From Verrucomicrobia bacterium Tous-C9LFEB (GTDB taxonomy: Bacteria > Acidobacteriota > Terriglobia > Terriglobales > Acidobacteriaceae), in NCBI GenBank assembly GCA_903970445.1, contig CAJCIP010000017.1:1-64000 (forward strand): 64,000 nucleotides of DNA. Reading direction: 5' to 3'. The translations under genes were made by a program, and so were the position numbers. The notes beneath the pieces are model-generated. The model saw nothing but the letters and a program-made list of their open reading frames with translations, was not told the DNA's origin and made no database searches. Numbering within the stretch: position 1 is the first letter of the stretch; the number at the start of each line of letters is the position of its first letter. Of this stretch, positions 1 to 8,929 are shown in pieces.

Positions 1-1
1 C

Positions 2-178
2 ACGCGCCCCGCACAGATGCAGGAGCAGACTTGGAAGACTCCGGTCGTTCCGCCAATTCCGATTGTGTCGGTGGTGGAACCTGTCTATTTTACCTGCACG
101 CGTGGTGCAAAGGTGGGATGGACTCCGCGTATATCCCCTCCCCCGTACTTTGAAGCGGCGAGTCTATGGAATCAGTGA
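2..178 (+). CDS. C-terminal tail of an unidentified protein (partial)
   Basis: An open frame enters from the left edge and runs 58 codons to a TGA stop. The peptide is proline-rich (PVVPPIPIVSVVEPVYF near residues 14-30, PPPYFEAASLW near the end), which looks more like a real protein tail than the arginine-rich shadow frames around it. The 5' part lies outside the window, so no function can be given. It could also be chance, because the stretch is short. Confidence 0.35.
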   Translation, partial: TRPAQMQEQTWKTPVVPPIPIVSVVEPVYFTCTRGAKVGWTPRISPPPYFEAASLWNQ

Positions 179-570
179 GTTAGGTGGCGGGTCATGCGGT
201 AAAGTCTTCGATTCAGGGACTTTAGCGGCAAAGTCTCTGGAATGTTGGGGTTGGAGTGGCGAATGACGAGTGTTTGGATGTGCGGTATGTAGGTTTGTGG
301 GCGTGCGCTGAACGGGTGTGGCTGAGAGGCGAAATACAGGGGTCTCTCCGCTACGGCCTGCGGCCTTCGGTCGAAATGACAACTCTTTGGTTCAGGACTT
401 GGTTAGAGCCAGGGGCGAATGGCCGGCGCCACGAGTGAGGTTGCTCATTCCATTATAGAAAAGCCGACAGAATAACTATGACAAATATTTGGAACGATTG
501 TATTCAGTGTTCATGCGGGTTTGTGGCGTTTTGGAGAGGCTTGGGGGCTTGACAACATTTTTAGGTGCAG
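179..570. other. Repeat-bearing intergenic region
   Basis: No convincing gene is seen. The stretch holds the first copy of a longer repeat (254-395) that recurs near 8.93-9.07 kb, with a palindromic core at 331-381. Similar short strings (gcgagtctatgga and gcaaagtctctgga) near 155 and 230 suggest further local duplication. Short frames here encode low-quality arginine-rich peptides and were not kept. Confidence 0.6.
254..395 (+). repeat. Long dispersed repeat, copy 1, containing family A core
   Basis: This stretch matches 8930-9067 over about 135 bases with scattered substitutions: both carry gtttggatgtgc or its near equivalent, gtgcgctgaacgggtgtggct, the aaatacaggggtctctccgc core and gatgacaactttt. 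The core at 331-381 contains the hairpin ggcc-tgc-ggcc (355-365). Both copies are intergenic. Confidence 0.7.
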
Positions 571-600
571 AGAGAAAAGGCACCCGCCGAAGCGGGTGCC
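571..600 (-). terminator. Rho-independent terminator of the TonB receptor gene
   Basis: A perfect 9-bp stem, ggcacccgc (579-587) and gcgggtgcc (592-600), closes a cgaa tetraloop. Read on the minus strand it is followed by TTTTCTCT. It lies 19 bases after the receptor stop codon, the expected place for an intrinsic terminator. Confidence 0.85.
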
Positions 601-618
601 GTGCTTGAGCGTGTGCCG

Positions 619-3600
619 TTAGAAGTCGAAGCGGCCTGCGAACTGCACGATGCGAGCATCGCGGTAGCCGGTGACCTCGCCCAGGGTCGTGCCCGAGTTG
701 GCGGCCGTTGCCACGGACTGCACGTTTGTGTGGTTCAGCGCGTTAAAGGCTTCCATGCGGAGTTGGAGGACCAGCCGGTCGAAGATGCGGAAGTTGCGGT
801 GCAATCCTAGATCCAAGCGGTTGAAGCCGGGACCTTCGATGGTGCCGCGCTTCGCTGTGGGAGCCAGATTGGTCTGTGTGGGCGGTGCGGCAGCAAAGGC
901 ACCGGTATAGAACCACAGGGCGTTATAGCCCTTGTTGTGGATCTTTGTGCCGTAGCCATTATTGGGATTGCCGAGCTGATTTAGGCGTAGTCCGGCGCTG
1001 GTAGCACCCAGCGAACCAAGACCCGCATTATCTGTGATTACGCCGGTAGTCGTGCGTCCATTGAACACGCTCGTTGTGCTACCCGGGAGGTTGTAATTCG
1101 GTGAGTATGTCGAACTACCTGAAATGCTGAGCGGGAGCCCTGATTGCAGGGCATAGATGCCGCTGAGTTCCCAGCCTCCTACAAGGCGCCCAAACAAGCC
1201 TTTTTGGTCGCGATGAAAAGGCACCTCATACACACCATCGAGGTTCAGGACGTTGGTGCGATCGATGGCCGCACGTCCGTAGTCACCGTTGGGGTTGTAG
1301 ATGTCTTGAATGAAGCCAGAGTAATCCGCCTGCGCGTTCGTCAGATCGCGCGACCATGTGTAATTGACATCGATGTATGTCTTGCCTGAGAACCGCTTTG
1401 TGAACTTCGTTTGCAGCGAGTTGTAGTTGGAGCTGAAGATCGTGCGCAACGAGTCGACAGCCGAGTACCCGAGGTAAGGGCGTATTTGATTGATGACCCG
1501 GTCGCAGGTGGAATTGAGGAACGACTGCTGTCCCGTGTCAGAGTCGATGCAGGTGCTGGCCCCGGAGTTATTTGGCAGGACCTTTCCGACCCAGGCTCCA
1601 GGCGCAGGCTGATCGAGATTTTCCGCGCCCAGGAGGTGCGTCCCGTGGTCACCAAAATAGCCTATGTCCAGGACAGTCTTTGGCGTGAGCTGCTGCTGCA
1701 AATCGAGCGAATATTGCTGCACATATGGAGTCTGGTAGTTGAGGGGCACAGCCTGAATGCGCCCTGGCGAGCTGGATAATCCGGTCGTTGCACCACCTGC
1801 AGGGCTGTCGAACGACGTCTGGGTGACGGAGTATGTAGCTACAGCTGGAGGATTGTTGAACACTGTTGTCTCGTAGTAGCTGACCTCGGCGTCGTCGAAC
1901 GACCAACCGTACCCGCCGCGGAAAGCGGTGCGCCCATCCCCGAAAAGGTCATATGCGAACCCGAAGCGTGGCGCGAAATTGTATTTCTGCGCCTGACCAA
2001 CTTTATTGCCAAAGGGAGAAGCTTGGTTGTTGTTCACAGAACTTGGTCCGTTGTAGACGATGCCGTTGATGTAGTTGATGCCGGCGTAATCGGCAGCGGT
2101 ATTCGGGGTCGTAGGCTGCCCAGCATTGCTTCCAGTTTGTGAACACGGAGCTGTGAAGCAATCGAGGCCGGTTCTCGCGATGGTAGGAGCGCTTGAAGCG
2201 CTGTAGCTCGCGGGATTGAAGTTGCTGAGCAGGCCATTCGCGTCCCATGGCTGGCCGTAATACGCGTACCGAACGCCAAGGTTCAGGGTCAGCCGTGGAG
2301 TCGCTTTCCAATTGTCCTGGGCGTATCCCTCGTACAGAGACTCCTTGATGTCGGTTATCGGGTCGCGTGAGAGCTGTGAAAAGCCGCCATTCGCATTGCC
2401 GGTAAGGAAGTTGGCGAAACCCTGTGCTTCCGCTGCTCCAGAGTTGTTGTTCGTAGGAACGTTGCTGAAGCCTGAGTCATTCGAGAAGCCGAATGCCCCC
2501 TGAGTTCCGGTCGTATTGTTTTCCAGCTTTTGGTAGTGGTTATAGCTAAAACCGAAGATGAAGGTGTGATTGTGAAAGACCTTGGTGAGATCACCGAAAC
2601 CCTGGTGATTCGTGCCGTGATCGGTGTATGCAAGGCTGCCTGTAAGGTTCGTCATGCCGGACACAGTCACCGTAGGAACAAGGCCAACTGTATTCGGGAA
2701 AACGAGATTCGGCTTGACATCCGGCGATTGTGCCGAGGCAAGGAATCCGGATGGCGTGGAGACGATGTTGCCGTTCGAGAACGCGTACCCGGCGTTCAAC
2801 ACCATTGTCGGGCTAATTGTTACCGTTCCTTTTGCGAGGTGCTGCGTGCCCGGATTGACAACCGTTGTGGTGTTTGCGCCGGTGATGTAGACAGTCGTGA
2901 ACTGCCCCTGCGGCAGGGTTTCCGGGAAGGTGTCGTGCAAATAGCGATAGAACACCCTTACCCGTTGACCAAAGTCCTGATCAATGCGAACCATCGTGTC
3001 GTTGTTGTTGAAGACGTCCTTGAAGTTGGTCAGGATGGTGTGGGGATCCAGATTGTGCGCGATGTCATAGTTGGTGTCGGGCGTTGGGATGTTCTTGTAG
3101 ACATCGTTCAGGTACTGCTGCGCCGTTGGTGAGACATTCGTCACTTGCGTTCCCGTCGCCGTGCAGGTGTTCGCCTGCGTTGTCGGATTCGTTGTATACG
3201 CCGTGCACACTGTTACAGGGGCCAGAGTCCAAACTCCGCCGATTTTCTGGCCTGACTGAGAGAAGTCGCCGCTGCGCTCGGAAGCCTGCGGCACCGTTGC
3301 GGTTGCCTGCGAAAGCGTCTGAATGATGCGTTGCCACTCTTCGGAAGCGAAGAAGAAGGTCTTGTTCTTGCCGTTGTAGAGCTTCGGGATGTAAACAGGC
3401 CCACCAAAGGAAAACCCGAAGATGTTGTAACGATATTTTCCGATGTGTGCGCCCAGAAAGTCATTCGCGTAGCCGTTCGCGTCAAAGTCGTCGTTGCGAA
3501 CGTACTCGTACGCGCTGCCATGAATCTGGTTCGACCCGGACTTCGTCACGACGTCAATTTGGCCACTGGCATTGCGCCCGAACTGTGCGCTGTATTGCCC

Positions 3601-4314
3601 ACGCAGCGTCTTGAATTCAGCAATGGCATCGGGACTGGGGTAGGTGTAGAGCGTGAGGTTAGCGCCACGATCGACGTTGTCTGCGCCATCGATCGTCCAA
3701 TTGTTCGAGGTGTTACGGCCTCCGTTCACGGAGAAGTTCACGGTGCTCGAAGCTCCGCTAAGACCAGCAGGACCACGTGTCAGATCATCTGTGCCGCCGC
3801 CGTACGATACGCCTGGCTGTAAGTTCAGAAGCGTTTCATAGTTGCGCGTGACCAGCGGCATTTCGTTCAGCTGCTCGGAGTTGATCAAGCCAGATGAAGT
3901 TGCGTCTTGGAGATTCACGCCCAATTCGTCGGCTGTAACGGTGACCGTCTCAGTTGCGCCTCCCGCAGAGAGAGCGCGGTTCAATGTCAGTTCGTCGTTG
4001 ACGTGCAACTCAAGGCCGGTGACGGCACTGCTCTTGAAGCCCGATTCCGTAATTTGAACGGAGTAGTGGCCTAGAGGAAGCGCGGTCGCAGTATAGAAGC
4101 CGCTGCTATTGGTGGTGGTGGTGCGTTCGACATGATTGCGATCTGTGTTGGTAATGGTCACTTTGGCACCAGGGATCGCGGCACCCGTCGGATCAGTAAT
4201 AGTGCCGCTAATACTTCCTGTAGTCGCATCCTGCGCGTGTGCGAAGGTTGCGCAACAAGCCAACGCGAGGATGGCTACAAGGGTTTTTGTGTGCCGTGCA
4301 AAGCTCTCTATCAA
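619..4314 (-). CDS. TonB-dependent receptor, Oar-like, with carboxypeptidase-regulatory domain
   Basis: Outer-membrane protein of about 1231 residues. A signal peptide (cleavage after AHA near residue 27) is followed by a carboxypeptidase-regulatory-like beta-sandwich at about 30-110 (GSISGTITDPTGAAIPGAKV), a plug-like segment, and a long beta-barrel ending in FDF, a typical outer-membrane aromatic C-terminus. This is the Oar/CarboxypepD_reg architecture that is greatly expanded in Acidobacteria; substrates (peptides, glycans, siderophores) are unknown. The frame is open back to a GTG at 4461, but a TTG at 4314 has GGAGGC six bases upstream and begins directly at the signal peptide, so I prefer it; the longer form would place about 49 charged residues before the signal. 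It stands alone, with repeat-rich DNA upstream and a terminator downstream. Confidence 0.93.
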   Translation of the reverse strand: MIESFARHTKTLVAILALACCATFAHAQDATTGSISGTITDPTGAAIPGAKVTITNTDRNHVERTTTTNSSGFYTATALPLGHYSVQITESGFKSSAVTGLELHVNDELTLNRALSAGGATETVTVTADELGVNLQDATSSGLINSEQLNEMPLVTRNYETLLNLQPGVSYGGGTDDLTRGPAGLSGASSTVNFSVNGGRNTSNNWTIDGADNVDRGANLTLYTYPSPDAIAEFKTLRGQYSAQFGRNASGQIDVVTKSGSNQIHGSAYEYVRNDDFDANGYANDFLGAHIGKYRYNIFGFSFGGPVYIPKLYNGKNKTFFFASEEWQRIIQTLSQATATVPQASERSGDFSQSGQKIGGVWTLAPVTVCTAYTTNPTTQANTCTATGTQVTNVSPTAQQYLNDVYKNIPTPDTNYDIAHNLDPHTILTNFKDVFNNNDTMVRIDQDFGQRVRVFYRYLHDTFPETLPQGQFTTVYITGANTTTVVNPGTQHLAKGTVTISPTMVLNAGYAFSNGNIVSTPSGFLASAQSPDVKPNLVFPNTVGLVPTVTVSGMTNLTGSLAYTDHGTNHQGFGDLTKVFHNHTFIFGFSYNHYQKLENNTTGTQGAFGFSNDSGFSNVPTNNNSGAAEAQGFANFLTGNANGGFSQLSRDPITDIKESLYEGYAQDNWKATPRLTLNLGVRYAYYGQPWDANGLLSNFNPASYSASSAPTIARTGLDCFTAPCSQTGSNAGQPTTPNTAADYAGINYINGIVYNGPSSVNNNQASPFGNKVGQAQKYNFAPRFGFAYDLFGDGRTAFRGGYGWSFDDAEVSYYETTVFNNPPAVATYSVTQTSFDSPAGGATTGLSSSPGRIQAVPLNYQTPYVQQYSLDLQQQLTPKTVLDIGYFGDHGTHLLGAENLDQPAPGAWVGKVLPNNSGASTCIDSDTGQQSFLNSTCDRVINQIRPYLGYSAVDSLRTIFSSNYNSLQTKFTKRFSGKTYIDVNYTWSRDLTNAQADYSGFIQDIYNPNGDYGRAAIDRTNVLNLDGVYEVPFHRDQKGLFGRLVGGWELSGIYALQSGLPLSISGSSTYSPNYNLPGSTTSVFNGRTTTGVITDNAGLGSLGATSAGLRLNQLGNPNNGYGTKIHNKGYNALWFYTGAFAAAPPTQTNLAPTAKRGTIEGPGFNRLDLGLHRNFRIFDRLVLQLRMEAFNALNHTNVQSVATAANSGTTLGEVTGYRDARIVQFAGRFDF

Positions 4315-4610
4315 GACAACGCCTCCGTGAGTGTGACTACAACGATGCGAGCGCCTTGAGCGTTCGCCAACACTGGACCTGGTGGCTTCGTGGAAGAAGT
4401 CCGCCGGTTCTTCGTCAATCAGTTCATTGAAGCGTCGCAACGGGAACGGGTAGGAGATCACGGCTCATTCCGGAATGGAATGCGTGTCCCCTCGTTGCCG
4501 AGGCGATGCAGATATTCAATGTGCTGAAATCGAGTTTTTATTATGCCGCGAATTTTATCGGAAGGCGAGAATTCTTTTTTGCAATCGTTTGCGTAGGGGC
4601 AGGCGTTGGC

Positions 4611-4682
4611 CCTCAGCGGCTGAAGCCGCGCGCTGTGGCGATGGGGATGGCCGGGCTGAAGCCCGGCCCCTTCAAAGCGGCG
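4611..4682 (+). repeat. Family C palindromic repeat, copy 1
   Basis: Contains cctcagcggctgaagccg and then a perfect 8-bp hairpin, ggccgggc (4649-4656), tgaa, gcccggcc (4661-4668), ending cccttcaaagcgg. A diverged second copy lies at 13086-13130 with the same order of blocks. It resembles REP-type intergenic elements, with no coding capacity. Confidence 0.6.
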
Positions 4683-4732
4683 AAGTCGGGCTGGGCGAGG
4701 AGCGCAGGCCAGTGCGCTCTTTGTGTTCGCGA

Positions 4733-4784
4733 GAAATACAGGGGTCTCTCCGCTACGGCGCGGTGCGCCTTCGGTCGAGATGAC
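4733..4784 (+). repeat. Family A palindromic repeat
   Basis: Shares aaatacaggggtctctccgc and cttcggtcgagatgacag with the other copies. The inner hairpin is ggcgc-ggt-gcgcc (4757-4769), which differs in sequence from the hairpin at 355-365 while remaining fully paired. Confidence 0.8.
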
Positions 4785-4976
4785 AGTGTGGTGGGATGAG
4801 CGTTTGTGGCTCAGGGTGGGAAAGCGGGTTCTCCGGTCGAGATGACAGTGTCGGGGGTTGGAGTGCTGTGAGTCAGGGTGGGAAAGCAGGTTCTCCGCCC
4901 TTCGACTTCGCTCATGGGCGAAGGATGACAAGGTGCCAGGGGCCAAAGGTCGAACTGTGGCTAAGCAGCCTGCGAA

Positions 4977-5028
4977 AAATGCGGGGGTCTCTCCGCTACG
5001 CGCCGTTGGCGCTTCGGTCGAGATGACA
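4977..5028 (+). repeat. Family A palindromic repeat
   Basis: Same flanks (gggggtctctccgctac and ttcggtcgagatgacag). The inner hairpin is gcgcc-gtt-ggcgc (5000-5012), paired but with both arms changed relative to the copy 240 bases upstream. Confidence 0.8.
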
Positions 5029-5060
5029 GTGTGAGGTAAGGGAGGTTGTGGTTTAACCGG

Positions 5061-5669
5061 CTAAAGGCTGTGATGTGGTCTGCGTTGCGTCGGTGCATGG
5101 AGTCTTGGTGCTGCGGGGCCATTTATTGCGGTGGGGGCTGCTGCGGTGGCGTGGATTGGGTCGGGTTTGGGAGCGAGGCGCTGTTGCAGGACGTAGTGCC
5201 ACAGGGCCCATGCGGCGGCGGCGAGCGCCACGAGCATCAGCAGCACGCCCCACCAGCGGCGGCGCATGGCAGGCGAGGTTTGGATGCGTGAGCGTTTGAC
5301 GTTTTCGGCGAACTCGGCCCAGTCGACATCTTCGTTTGTGGCAGGGGCGGTGCGGGCGAAGCGCTGCAGCCATTCGTCTTCGTTAAGACCAACGAAGCGG
5401 CAGTAGCTGCGGACGAAGCCCTTGTTGAAGATGCCGCCGGGAAGGTTGTTGACGTCGTCACTTTCGAGCGCACGGAGATAACGCGGCGCGACTTTGGTGC
5501 CGTCGGCGACCGCATCGAGCGAGATGCCGCGGCGTTCGCGTTCACGTTGCAGCTCTCTGCCGAAAGCCAAGGTATTCTCCACCGCGCGGTTCCTTCTCTC
5601 TGCCCACACGCTTGCTGGTGAGATGCGCTCTTCTGTGTACGAGCGTGGCTGCTGTGTGGACTTTGCCAT
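5061..5669 (-). CDS. RodZ-like helix-turn-helix membrane protein
   Basis: A protein of 202 residues. A cytoplasmic helix-turn-helix domain of the Xre/HTH_25 type lies at about 30-110 (FGRELQRERERRGISLDAV, then PRYLRALESDD and GGIFNKGFVRSY, signatures of RodZ-like proteins). A single membrane helix follows near 140-160 (WWGVLLMLVALAAAAWALW) and then only about 40 proline/alanine-rich residues. RodZ links MreB filaments to the envelope; canonical RodZ is longer and carries a periplasmic domain that is absent here, so this is a RodZ-like short form rather than a proven RodZ. The ATG at 5669 lacks a strong ribosome-binding site. It is monocistronic, with repeats on both sides. Confidence 0.85.
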   Translation of the reverse strand: MAKSTQQPRSYTEERISPASVWAERRNRAVENTLAFGRELQRERERRGISLDAVADGTKVAPRYLRALESDDVNNLPGGIFNKGFVRSYCRFVGLNEDEWLQRFARTAPATNEDVDWAEFAENVKRSRIQTSPAMRRRWWGVLLMLVALAAAAWALWHYVLQQRLAPKPDPIHATAAAPTAINGPAAPRLHAPTQRRPHHSL

Positions 5670-5762
5670 GACAGCATCGCACGCAAACCGCTGATGCTGC
5701 GCGTGTTATCACGTGTGCCGCATCCAGAGCGTAACGGTGGTGAGCTTGGTGCGGGGGCGTGG

Positions 5763-5820
5763 CAGTGAGCAGTGAACAGTGAACAAGACAGTAGACGGTA
5801 GACAAGGAGACAGAAGGCGG
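5763..5820 (+). repeat. Heptanucleotide (agtgaac / agtagac) repeat tract
   Basis: Units of seven bases repeat with drift: agtgagc, agtgaac, agtgaac, then agtagac, ggtagac and ggagaca. Related agtagac-type tracts occur at 15791-15826 and, in reverse complement, at 16011-16046. Confidence 0.65.
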
Positions 5821-5883
5821 TGGTAAGCCGTGATGTTGCGTGTCGAAAGCAGCTGATGCGGAGGAGTCTGCGGTCTGGGAGGC

Positions 5884-5936
5884 GAAATACAGGGGTGTCT
5901 CCACTGCGGCGCGTTGCGCCTTCGGTCGAGATGACA
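5884..5936 (+). repeat. Family A palindromic repeat
   Basis: Flanks gaaatacaggggtgtctcc and cttcggtcgagatgacag match the family. The inner hairpin is ggcgc-gtt-gcgcc (5908-5920). Confidence 0.8.
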
Positions 5937-6000
5937 GGTGGGTGTGTGGGCAGTTTGGAATGAGCGGGCGACACGCAGGCGGCTTGGAGCTAGGGGCTTG

Positions 6001-6081
6001 GAGCTAGTGGTTAGTGGCTAGTGGTTTGTGGCTGATGGCTGGTGGCTGGTGGCTGGTGGCTGGTGGCTGGTGGCTGGTTAG
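6001..6081 (+). repeat. Heptanucleotide (ggctggt / ggctagt) tandem repeat
   Basis: About eleven 7-base units, degenerate at the left (gctagtg, gttagtg, gctagtg, gtttgtg) and near-perfect at the right (ggctggt five or more times). A shorter tract of the same unit is at 9065-9090. It ends about 40 bases before the ABC permease start. Confidence 0.8.
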
Positions 6082-6120
6082 AGGTGATAATGGGCGAAGG
6101 CGTCCGCGCCGACCCTTCTT

Positions 6121-7227
6121 ATGAATAAGCTGGTTCTTGGCAATCTCGTTCATCGTCCGTTGCGGTCGATCATTAGTGTGTTTGCGGTGGCGATTGAAGT
6201 GGTGATGATTCTGTCGATCGCCGGCATTATGTTCGGCATTCTGAATGGCAGCCGATCTCAGACGACGGGAATCGGTGGCGACATCATCACGCACCCGGGT
6301 GCATCGACGGCGCTGATGAATACGTCTGCGGCTTCGGCCGATGTGCGCGTGGCGGATGTGTTGCGGCAGTTGCCGCATGTTGAGGCTGTGGCGCCGGTGA
6401 ACATCAAGCTGACGACGGGTGCTTCGCTCGAGAATATTTTCGGCATTGACTACGCGAGCTATAACGCGCTGCGTCCGTTTGTGTTCAAGGAGGGCGGACC
6501 GTTTCAGCAGCCGTTCGACATGATCATCGACGATCTGCAAGCGGCGGCGGGTAAGGGCACGCATGTGGGCGACACGGTGAAGGCGTTTGGCCACAACTTC
6601 CGCGTGTGCGGCGTAGTGGAGCACGGTAAGGGCAGTCGCAAGTTTGTGCCGCTAACGACGATGGATCAGTTGGATGGGAACGTGGGGAAGGCTTCGGTGT
6701 TCTACATCCGCACGGAGCAGTCGCCGAAGTATCAGGACGATGTGATGCGTGAGGTCCAGTCGACCGACGGTCTGCAGGACTGGAGCGTGGAGACGCTGCA
6801 ACACCTGCTATCGACACTGACGCCGGAGCGCATGCCCGGGTTCAACATCGCGCTGCGCGTGGTGATCGGCATCGCGACGATCATTGGGTTCCTGGTGATT
6901 TTCCAGTCGATGTACACGGCAGTGATGGAGCGCACGCGCGAGATCGGCATTTTGAAGTCGATGGGTGCGGGGCAGATGGATATCGTCTCGGTGGTGATGC
7001 GCGAAACAGGGCTGCTCGCCGTGGTTGGCGTGCTGCTGGGTGTGGGCGCGACGTTACTGCTGAAGTCGGCACTGCATGCGCGGTTTCCCACGTTGAGCTT
7101 CTCGGTGTCGCCGATGTGGATTACGCGCGGTGTGGTGATCGCGCTGCTGGGTGCGCTGTTTGGTGCGCTGTACCCTGCGCTGAAGGCCGCGCGGAAAGAT
7201 CCGATCGACGCGCTTTCGTATGAGTAG
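6121..7227 (+). CDS. ABC transporter permease, MacB/FtsX type
   Basis: A protein of 368 residues with the MacB_PCD plus FtsX layout: an N-terminal membrane helix (about 15-42, IISVFAVAIEVVMILSIAGI), a large periplasmic domain (about 45-240), then three membrane helices (about 245-355) with the FtsX-family segment MERTREIGILKSMGA before the third. It ends ALKAARKDPIDALSYE, as in LolC/MacB permeases. Such permeases act with an ATPase in lipoprotein trafficking or mechanotransmission-driven export. No ATPase or adaptor gene is adjacent, so the partner must be elsewhere. The start codon follows a tandem repeat and has no clear Shine-Dalgarno sequence. The next gene begins 69 bases downstream on the same strand. 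Confidence 0.9.
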   Translation: MNKLVLGNLVHRPLRSIISVFAVAIEVVMILSIAGIMFGILNGSRSQTTGIGGDIITHPGASTALMNTSAASADVRVADVLRQLPHVEAVAPVNIKLTTGASLENIFGIDYASYNALRPFVFKEGGPFQQPFDMIIDDLQAAAGKGTHVGDTVKAFGHNFRVCGVVEHGKGSRKFVPLTTMDQLDGNVGKASVFYIRTEQSPKYQDDVMREVQSTDGLQDWSVETLQHLLSTLTPERMPGFNIALRVVIGIATIIGFLVIFQSMYTAVMERTREIGILKSMGAGQMDIVSVVMRETGLLAVVGVLLGVGATLLLKSALHARFPTLSFSVSPMWITRGVVIALLGALFGALYPALKAARKDPIDALSYE

Positions 7228-7296
7228 CGGTTTGTTGTGATTCGTGGTTCGAGATCACAGGCGGCGGCGCCGTGCGCGGTAACTTTGTAGACCACG

Positions 7297-8925
7297 ATGG
7301 ACTCGAGTCGCGCGATCGGTGCTGACGCTCAGACTGTGGCAGTGAAGCGACCCTATGGCGTTTGGTTGCGGTGGGTTCTGCTTGCGGTGGCAGCGGTGTT
7401 TTACCTGCTGCACTTCGTGCATCTTGATGCGGATTTTCCGAGCCACTCGCCCTGGGTGGATTGGTCGAAGTTCACCGATGAAGGCTGGTACAGCGATGCC
7501 GCTGTCCGGCATTTTCTGACTGGTCATTGGTATCTAAAGGGCGACTTCAATCCGGCGGTGGCTTTGCCGATGTGGCCTGCGGTGGAGTGGGTGTTTTTTT
7601 GCTTCGCGGGTGTGTCTACGCCTTCGGCGCGCGCGCTTGCGGTGCTGATGTTTGGTGTGACGCTCGTTGCGATGTACTTCCTGATCGAGCGGCACACGCG
7701 CGCGCATGACACGGAGAGCGGGCATTCTTTGGCTGCTCCAACATGCGCGCTGATGCTGTGCTGCAGCCCGTTTGTGTATGCGTTCGAACGAATGGCGATT
7801 GTGGAGCCACTGCTGATTGCGTTGATGACCTTGGCGGTGCTGGTGGCGTCGCATCTGCGGCCGGTGCGTGCGCGGGACTGGCGAGCGTTATTGCCCCAAA
7901 CAGCGCTTGGCGTGTTGATGCCGGCGATGGTGCTGACCAAGACGACCGCGCTGTTTTTGCTGCCGGCGCTGGCGTATACCGTTTGGGCTCGTGCGGGCTA
8001 CAGACTGCGGCGCGCGGTGCAGCTTGCGTGGTTGCCTTGCGTGATGGGAGTGGCGTTGTGGTGCGCGTACTTTTTTGGCTTCGTGCGGCCGCACTATCTT
8101 GAGGATTACCGGTACATCTTCTCGGCGAATGCTTATACGAGCGCAGCGAGCGAACCGCTGCATTTGCTCATCGTGCAAATCGTAGGCAATACGGTGTGGA
8201 TGGGAGTGACAGTCTACGCGCTGGTCTTCGTTGTGATTGGTTTGGCGGTGTTGTGGCGTTCACATCTCTTTAAGAATCCTCTGGTTCCGACGATGCTGCT
8301 TTGGGCGGCGGGGTATCTCGCGTTCATCGGGTACCACTTCAATCAGCAGCCACGCTATTACCTCGTTGTGGCAGTGCCGCTCACGGCCTTTGTGGCTATG
8401 GGGTTGGACAGCTTTCGCTTCGCGGGAAGCAAGCGATGGGTGGCTGAGGCTGCGATGGGCCTATGCGTGCTCGCCGTGGTGGTGCCGGACGCAGTGCGGC
8501 AGATGCGGTATGTCTTGCATCCTGACTACACCTTCCGCGCGGCTGCGCAGGGCATCGAGCGGATCGTGTTGAGCGATGCAAATCATTCGCATCTGGTGCT
8601 TTCAATTTCGGGTTCGGACCTGACGTTGATGACGGGGCTGCCTTCGATCTGCGATGACTTTGGGACGATGACGCTGGATGAGCGTGTGAAGGTATACAGG
8701 CCAGGGTGGTATGCCTCGTGGAATGAGCTCGACGACGACAAGATGGATGCGCTGAGCCCGCTGTTCGCGCCGGTGCGTGTGGCGCAGTTTGCGGCGATGG
8801 ATGATCAGGACAGGAATCTGCTGATTCTTTATCGGCTTGACCCGGCAGCGCCTGGGGCGAGTGTGAAGCGTCGGCGTGTGTCCTTATCGAAGGCGATGCA
8901 AGCTAAGCCGGGTACGGAGCATTGA
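7297..8925 (+). CDS. GT-C family glycosyltransferase (ArnT/PMT-like membrane protein)
   Basis: A polytopic protein of 542 residues with a first membrane helix near 25-45, then an extracytoplasmic loop with FTDEGWYSDAAVRHFLTGHW (about 58-77). The acidic residues of the DEG motif in this first loop are the hallmark of GT-C, dolichol/undecaprenol-phosphate-sugar transferases (GT39/GT83-like). About ten further hydrophobic segments follow to residue 400, then a soluble C-terminal domain. Such enzymes transfer a sugar from a lipid-phosphate donor to protein or lipid A on the periplasmic side; donor and acceptor cannot be read from the sequence. The C-terminal 30 residues are lysine/arginine-rich. 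Confidence 0.82.
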   Translation: MDSSRAIGADAQTVAVKRPYGVWLRWVLLAVAAVFYLLHFVHLDADFPSHSPWVDWSKFTDEGWYSDAAVRHFLTGHWYLKGDFNPAVALPMWPAVEWVFFCFAGVSTPSARALAVLMFGVTLVAMYFLIERHTRAHDTESGHSLAAPTCALMLCCSPFVYAFERMAIVEPLLIALMTLAVLVASHLRPVRARDWRALLPQTALGVLMPAMVLTKTTALFLLPALAYTVWARAGYRLRRAVQLAWLPCVMGVALWCAYFFGFVRPHYLEDYRYIFSANAYTSAASEPLHLLIVQIVGNTVWMGVTVYALVFVVIGLAVLWRSHLFKNPLVPTMLLWAAGYLAFIGYHFNQQPRYYLVVAVPLTAFVAMGLDSFRFAGSKRWVAEAAMGLCVLAVVVPDAVRQMRYVLHPDYTFRAAAQGIERIVLSDANHSHLVLSISGSDLTLMTGLPSICDDFGTMTLDERVKVYRPGWYASWNELDDDKMDALSPLFAPVRVAQFAAMDDQDRNLLILYRLDPAAPGASVKRRRVSLSKAMQAKPGTEH

Positions 8926-8929
8926 GGAG

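Larger units (their letters stand above)
4462..5060. other. Intergenic region made largely of dispersed repeats
   Basis: No gene is supported. The stretch carries one copy of a ggccgggc-tgaa-gcccggcc palindromic repeat (4611-4682) and at least two full family A repeats (4733-4784 and 4977-5028), with partial family A tails between them (around 4830-4850 and 4885-4930). A 162-codon minus-strand frame spans it, but its peptide is simply the translation of these repeats (VISTEGAPRRSGETPVF type), so it is rejected as a gene. Confidence 0.75.
5670..6120. other. Intergenic region with heptanucleotide repeats and a family A copy
   Basis: No gene is supported. It contains a 7-nt periodic tract (5763-5820), one family A palindromic repeat (5884-5936) and a ggctggt tandem tract (6001-6081), then a short sequence with a gataat box near 6085 ahead of the ABC permease. 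Frames through this region translate repeats only. Confidence 0.7.

Noticed and set aside
4458-4946. A 162-codon minus-strand frame as a gene
   Set aside because: Its peptide is the translation of family A and C repeats (VISTEGAPRRSGETPVF type) with no ribosome-binding site or family features.
5995-6624. Minus-strand frame antisense to the ABC permease
   Set aside because: It is a shadow of the permease gene plus the ggctggt tandem repeat, with the peptide SHQPPATSHQPPA being repeat translation.
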